Source: WTXA01 sp964415195
Lineage (GTDB): Bacteria > Bacillota > TC1
Length of the DNA stretch: 64,000 nt
Assembly: GCA_964415195.1 (NCBI GenBank)
Contig: CAYPYD010000004.1
Span: 104,242 to 168,241, forward strand
Reading direction: 5' to 3'
Shown: positions 61,270 through 64,000 of the stretch, one piece after another
How the letters are laid out: each line of letters opens with the position of its first letter
How positions within the stretch are numbered: position 1 is the first letter of the stretch
The notes under the pieces: model-generated
Databases searched by the model: none
The model's input: the letters and a program-made list of their open reading frames with translations, nothing else
What the model was told of the DNA's origin: nothing
Made by a program: the position numbers and the translations under genes

Positions 61270-62361
61270 ATGAAAAAATTATTATGGTTAGGACTTGCAT
61301 TAGTCGTTATTTCTGGTATAGCTCTAGTAGGCTGTAACGGATCAGCTAAAAATGACAAGTTCAAAGTGGGAGTTATCTACATTGGTGAACCTGGGGATGC
61401 AGGTTGGACTTATGCACATGACCAAGGATTCAAAGCAGCTGTAAAAGCTATTGGTGAAGACAAAGTTGAATTAGTAATTCAACAAAATGTTAAAGAAGAC
61501 CAAAGTGCTACTCAAGCTATGGAAGCTTTGATCAATCAAGGAGCTAAGGCTATATTTGCAACAAGCTTCGGCTACATGGACTACATTGTAGACCTAGCTG
61601 CTAAATATCCAGATGTTTATTTCTACCACTGTTCAGGTTACAAGGCCGCTGATAACCTAAGCACATATTTTGGTAAAATTGAACAAGCAAGATATTTAAC
61701 TGGTATTGTTGCTGGATCACAAACACAAAGCAATCAAATCGGTTACGTAGCTGCTATGCCAATTCCTGAAGTAGTAAGAGGAATCAATGGATTCACATTG
61801 GGAGTTCGTTATGCGAACCCACAAGCTACTGTAAAAGTTATCTGGACAAATACATGGTATGATCCTCAAGTAGAAAAAGATGCTGCTAACGCACTATTGA
61901 AAGATGGTTGTGATGTTATAGCTCAGCACCAAGATACTGCAGGACCTCAAATTGCTGCACAAGATGTAGGTAAATGGTCAATCGGTTATAACTCTGATAT
62001 GTCTAAATTTGCTCCAAAGGCAACTTTGACTTCAGCTGTTTGGCACTGGGAAGTTTACTATGAGCCTGCTATAAGAGCTGCTATGGACGGAACTTTCACA
62101 TCAGAACAATACTTTGAAGGTTTGAATGAAGGCATTGCTTCTTATTCAAAACTAAATGTTGATTTATTGAAAGATAAAACTGTTCAAGCTAAAGTTGATG
62201 AACAGGAAGCTAAGATCAAAGGCGGATATAACATATTTACTGGTCCTTTAAAAGACAATGCTGGTAATATGGTTCTAGAAGCTGGTAAATCACATACTGA
62301 TGCAGAATTATTATCAATGATGTATTTTGTTGAAGGTGTAATCGGAACTATTCCTAAATAA
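61270..62361 (+). CDS. BMP-family (PnrA-type) nucleoside-binding lipoprotein
   Basis: A 363-residue extracytoplasmic receptor. The signal peptide ends in ALVGC (lipidated Cys at about residue 22). VGVIYIGEPGDAGWTYAHDQ and GYNSDMSKFAPKATLTSAVW are the ligand-pocket regions of the BMP family, which bind purine nucleosides or related compounds. AATATGAAGGAGGATGGAAA precedes the ATG. Its position after the Xdh genes suggests it captures the purine substrate. Confidence 0.9.
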   Translation: MKKLLWLGLALVVISGIALVGCNGSAKNDKFKVGVIYIGEPGDAGWTYAHDQGFKAAVKAIGEDKVELVIQQNVKEDQSATQAMEALINQGAKAIFATSFGYMDYIVDLAAKYPDVYFYHCSGYKAADNLSTYFGKIEQARYLTGIVAGSQTQSNQIGYVAAMPIPEVVRGINGFTLGVRYANPQATVKVIWTNTWYDPQVEKDAANALLKDGCDVIAQHQDTAGPQIAAQDVGKWSIGYNSDMSKFAPKATLTSAVWHWEVYYEPAIRAAMDGTFTSEQYFEGLNEGIASYSKLNVDLLKDKTVQAKVDEQEAKIKGGYNIFTGPLKDNAGNMVLEAGKSHTDAELLSMMYFVEGVIGTIPK

Positions 62362-62374
62362 ATTATAATTAATA

Positions 62375-62408
62375 TGGCTAAATGGGGTTAATCTACCCTA
62401 TTTAGCCA
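62375..62408 (+). terminator. attenuating hairpin between receptor and ATPase genes
   Basis: TGGCTAAATGGGGT (62375-62388) pairs with ACCCTATTTAGCCA (62395-62408) with a small bulge, then TTATTATT. Partial termination would keep the lipoprotein in excess. Confidence 0.6.
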
Positions 62409-62430
62409 TTATTATTAAGAGGAGGCAAAT

Positions 62431-63951
62431 ATGTCAAATGCTGTTGTAGAGATGAAAAACATTCGGAAAGTATTTCCTGGCGGCGTAGTAGCAAACGACA
62501 AAGTTGATTTGACTATTGAAAAGGGAGAAATACATGCTCTATTAGGAGAAAACGGTGCAGGAAAAAGTACACTGATGAATATCTTAACAGGGTTATATAG
62601 ACAAGACGATGGAGATTTGTTCGTTAATGGACAAAAAATAGAAGGTAAGTATGGTCCTAAGGAAGCAATTGCTAAGGGCATTGGTATGGTTCATCAAAAT
62701 TTCAGACTAGTTAAACCATTTACAGTTTCAGAAAATATGGCATTAGGAACAGAGGGTAAGTTTCTTTATGATGGAAAAATTATTGAGAGTAAAATAGAAG
62801 AAATTTCTAAAAAATTCCAGTTGCAAATTTCACCTAAGGCTAAAATATGGCAATTATCTATTGGAGAACAGCAAAGAGTTGAAATCATAAAAATGCTTTA
62901 CAGAGGAGCTCAAATTTTAATAATGGACGAGCCAACTGCTGTTTTGACACCAAATGAAGTCAAGGGGTTGTTCGATATATTGAAAGCTATGACTAAAGAA
63001 GGTATTTCAATTATCTTCATTACTCATAAAATGCATGAAGTTTTGTCATATGCAGATAGAATTACAGTGCTAAGAGGAGGCTTTGCCATTAAGACATTAA
63101 ATGCCAAGGATACTAATGATAGAGAATTGGCCGACTTGATGGTGGGAAGACAGTTGGATGCTAAAAGAATGATAGCTGATGATGTTCCTCTAGGTGAAGT
63201 GGTTTTAAAGCTTACTGATGTTAGAGCAATGAATGATAAAGGATTACCTGCTTTAGATAATGTTTCTTTCGAAATAAGAGGTGGAGAGATTCTTGGGATT
63301 GCTGGAGTAGCCGGAAACGGTCAAAAAGAATTATCTGAAGTAATTACTGGCTTGAGAAAAGTTACAGCGGGAAAAATCATGTTTAAAAAGGATGATATTA
63401 CCAAAGAGTCAGTTCAACAGATTATTGATAGAAATGTAGCTTTTATTCCTGAAGATAGACATGGAATGGGATTGGCTAATAATTTACCAGCAACAGACAA
63501 TGCTATCTTAAAATCATATCGTAATAAAAGATGTGGTGGAGTGTTGATGAATAAAAAGGTTGTTGATGAAATTACTCAAAAAATGGTTGATGATTTTGAA
63601 ATCAAGATTCCTAATATTCATTGTAACGTTAAGTTGATGTCAGGTGGTAATCTTCAAAAATTAATTTTAGCAAGAGAAACTTTTGATAATCCTGAGTTGA
63701 TTATTGCTGTATATCCTGTAAGAGGATTAGATGTTGGTGCTATCGACTATGTTCATCAAAAGTTAGCAGAAGAAAGAAAAAATGGTAAAGCAGTTCTTTT
63801 AATTTCCGAGGATTTAGAAGAAATCTACAAGATGACTGATAGAGTTGCTGTGCTTTATGAAGGTAAGATTATGGGTATTGTTAAGACACAAGATGCCAAT
63901 ATTAATGATCTTGGTCTAATGATGGCTGGTGCGAAAGGGAGTGAAGCGTAA
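62431..63951 (+). CDS. BMP-type ABC importer, double ATPase
   Basis: A 506-residue protein with two ATPase domains, as in RbsA/YufO importers. The first has GENGAGKST, LSIGEQQRVEIIKML and MDEPTAVLTP. The second has the expected degenerate sites: GVAGNGQKELSE for Walker A, LMSGGNLQKLILARE as signature, and IIAVYPVRGLDVG for the Walker B region. It powers uptake with the adjacent permeases. GAGGAGGCAAAT precedes the ATG. Confidence 0.94.
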   Translation: MSNAVVEMKNIRKVFPGGVVANDKVDLTIEKGEIHALLGENGAGKSTLMNILTGLYRQDDGDLFVNGQKIEGKYGPKEAIAKGIGMVHQNFRLVKPFTVSENMALGTEGKFLYDGKIIESKIEEISKKFQLQISPKAKIWQLSIGEQQRVEIIKMLYRGAQILIMDEPTAVLTPNEVKGLFDILKAMTKEGISIIFITHKMHEVLSYADRITVLRGGFAIKTLNAKDTNDRELADLMVGRQLDAKRMIADDVPLGEVVLKLTDVRAMNDKGLPALDNVSFEIRGGEILGIAGVAGNGQKELSEVITGLRKVTAGKIMFKKDDITKESVQQIIDRNVAFIPEDRHGMGLANNLPATDNAILKSYRNKRCGGVLMNKKVVDEITQKMVDDFEIKIPNIHCNVKLMSGGNLQKLILARETFDNPELIIAVYPVRGLDVGAIDYVHQKLAEERKNGKAVLLISEDLEEIYKMTDRVAVLYEGKIMGIVKTQDANINDLGLMMAGAKGSEA

Positions 63952-64000
63952 TGATTAAAGTTGAAAAAAGATTAGAAACACCTAAATATCTACAAATACT
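63951..64000 (+). CDS. start of a BMP-type ABC importer permease (cut by window edge)
   Basis: TAATG joins this frame to the ATPase stop. The 16 readable codons encode a basic polar start (MIKVEKRLETPKYLQI) and stay open to the window end. The operon order lipoprotein, double ATPase, permease supports the call; the sequence itself is too short to prove it. Confidence 0.6.
   Translation, partial: MIKVEKRLETPKYLQI

Noticed and set aside
1..64000. CRISPR array, integrase, attachment sites or prophage
   Set aside because: No regularly spaced repeats, cas genes, recombinases or phage structural genes were found.

Overview
The window looks like chromosome from an anaerobic, low-G+C member of the Bacillota (Clostridia-like). 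The DNA is AT-rich, nearly every gene has a GGAGG-type ribosome binding site, and the gene families (DUF438/hemerythrin, class II photolyase, YtrA-type GntR, Hol-Tox-like peptide, YgfK/SsnA/Xdh purine genes) fit that group. The genus cannot be fixed by eye.

Layout. 0-10.2 kb: a broken surface-polysaccharide region (3' end of a UDP-GlcNAc 2-epimerase gene, GT4 glycosyltransferase, galE, MurJ-type flippase, Wzz-type protein). It is interrupted by a complete Pho-box-controlled pstSCAB operon and a YgiD-type dioxygenase. A decayed copy of the pstB 3' end fused to the dioxygenase 3' end and the wzz promoter (2989-3172), plus an IS3-family remnant (4875-4990), record duplication, deletion and transposition. 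10.3-14.4 kb: a metal-efflux operon (CadC-type ArsR with two palindromic operators, a free HMA metallochaperone, CadA/ZntA-type ATPase, pirin) and two paralogous small membrane proteins. 14.5-18.2 kb: a Fic protein with unusual active-site changes, DUF454, thioesterase, class II photolyase, zinc-ribbon protein. 18.3-21.5 kb: an accessory block of unknown proteins, including DUF6980-like, leucine-rich-repeat and membrane proteins. 21.5-25.8 kb: a YtrA-type regulator with two ABC export systems, controlled from a promoter overlapped by a perfect 18-bp inverted repeat.

25.9-29.5 kb: a TrkH potassium transporter with a two-gene TrkA and a tocopherol-cyclase-like protein. 29.5-29.8 kb: a complete type I toxin-antitoxin module, made of a 24-codon Hol-Tox-like peptide and a convergent small RNA, not covered by ordinary gene calling. 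29.9-32.5 kb: DUF438/hemerythrin/PAS and DUF1858 genes, divergent from an Mrp Fe-S carrier ATPase. 32.5-35.4 kb: a Znu-type metal ABC operon ending in a Fur-family regulator. 35.5-39.7 kb: small unknown genes, DUF427, and a TlpA/CcdA thiol-redox pair. 39.7-47.6 kb: housekeeping genes (DegV, flavodoxin, Ung, DEAD-box helicase, GNAT, SDR, GlpK) and tRNA-Thr(GGT).

47.9-64 kb: an anaerobic purine-catabolism cluster, ygeY-ygeW-ygfK-ssnA-xdhA-xdhB-xdhC-xdhD, followed by a BMP-type ABC importer (lipoprotein, double ATPase, start of a permease). Together these would import a purine or nucleoside, interconvert hydroxypurines with molybdenum hydroxylases, and process downstream amidated or carbamoylated intermediates. 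YgeX is not in the window. Functions are read from motifs and family resemblance; no database search was possible.
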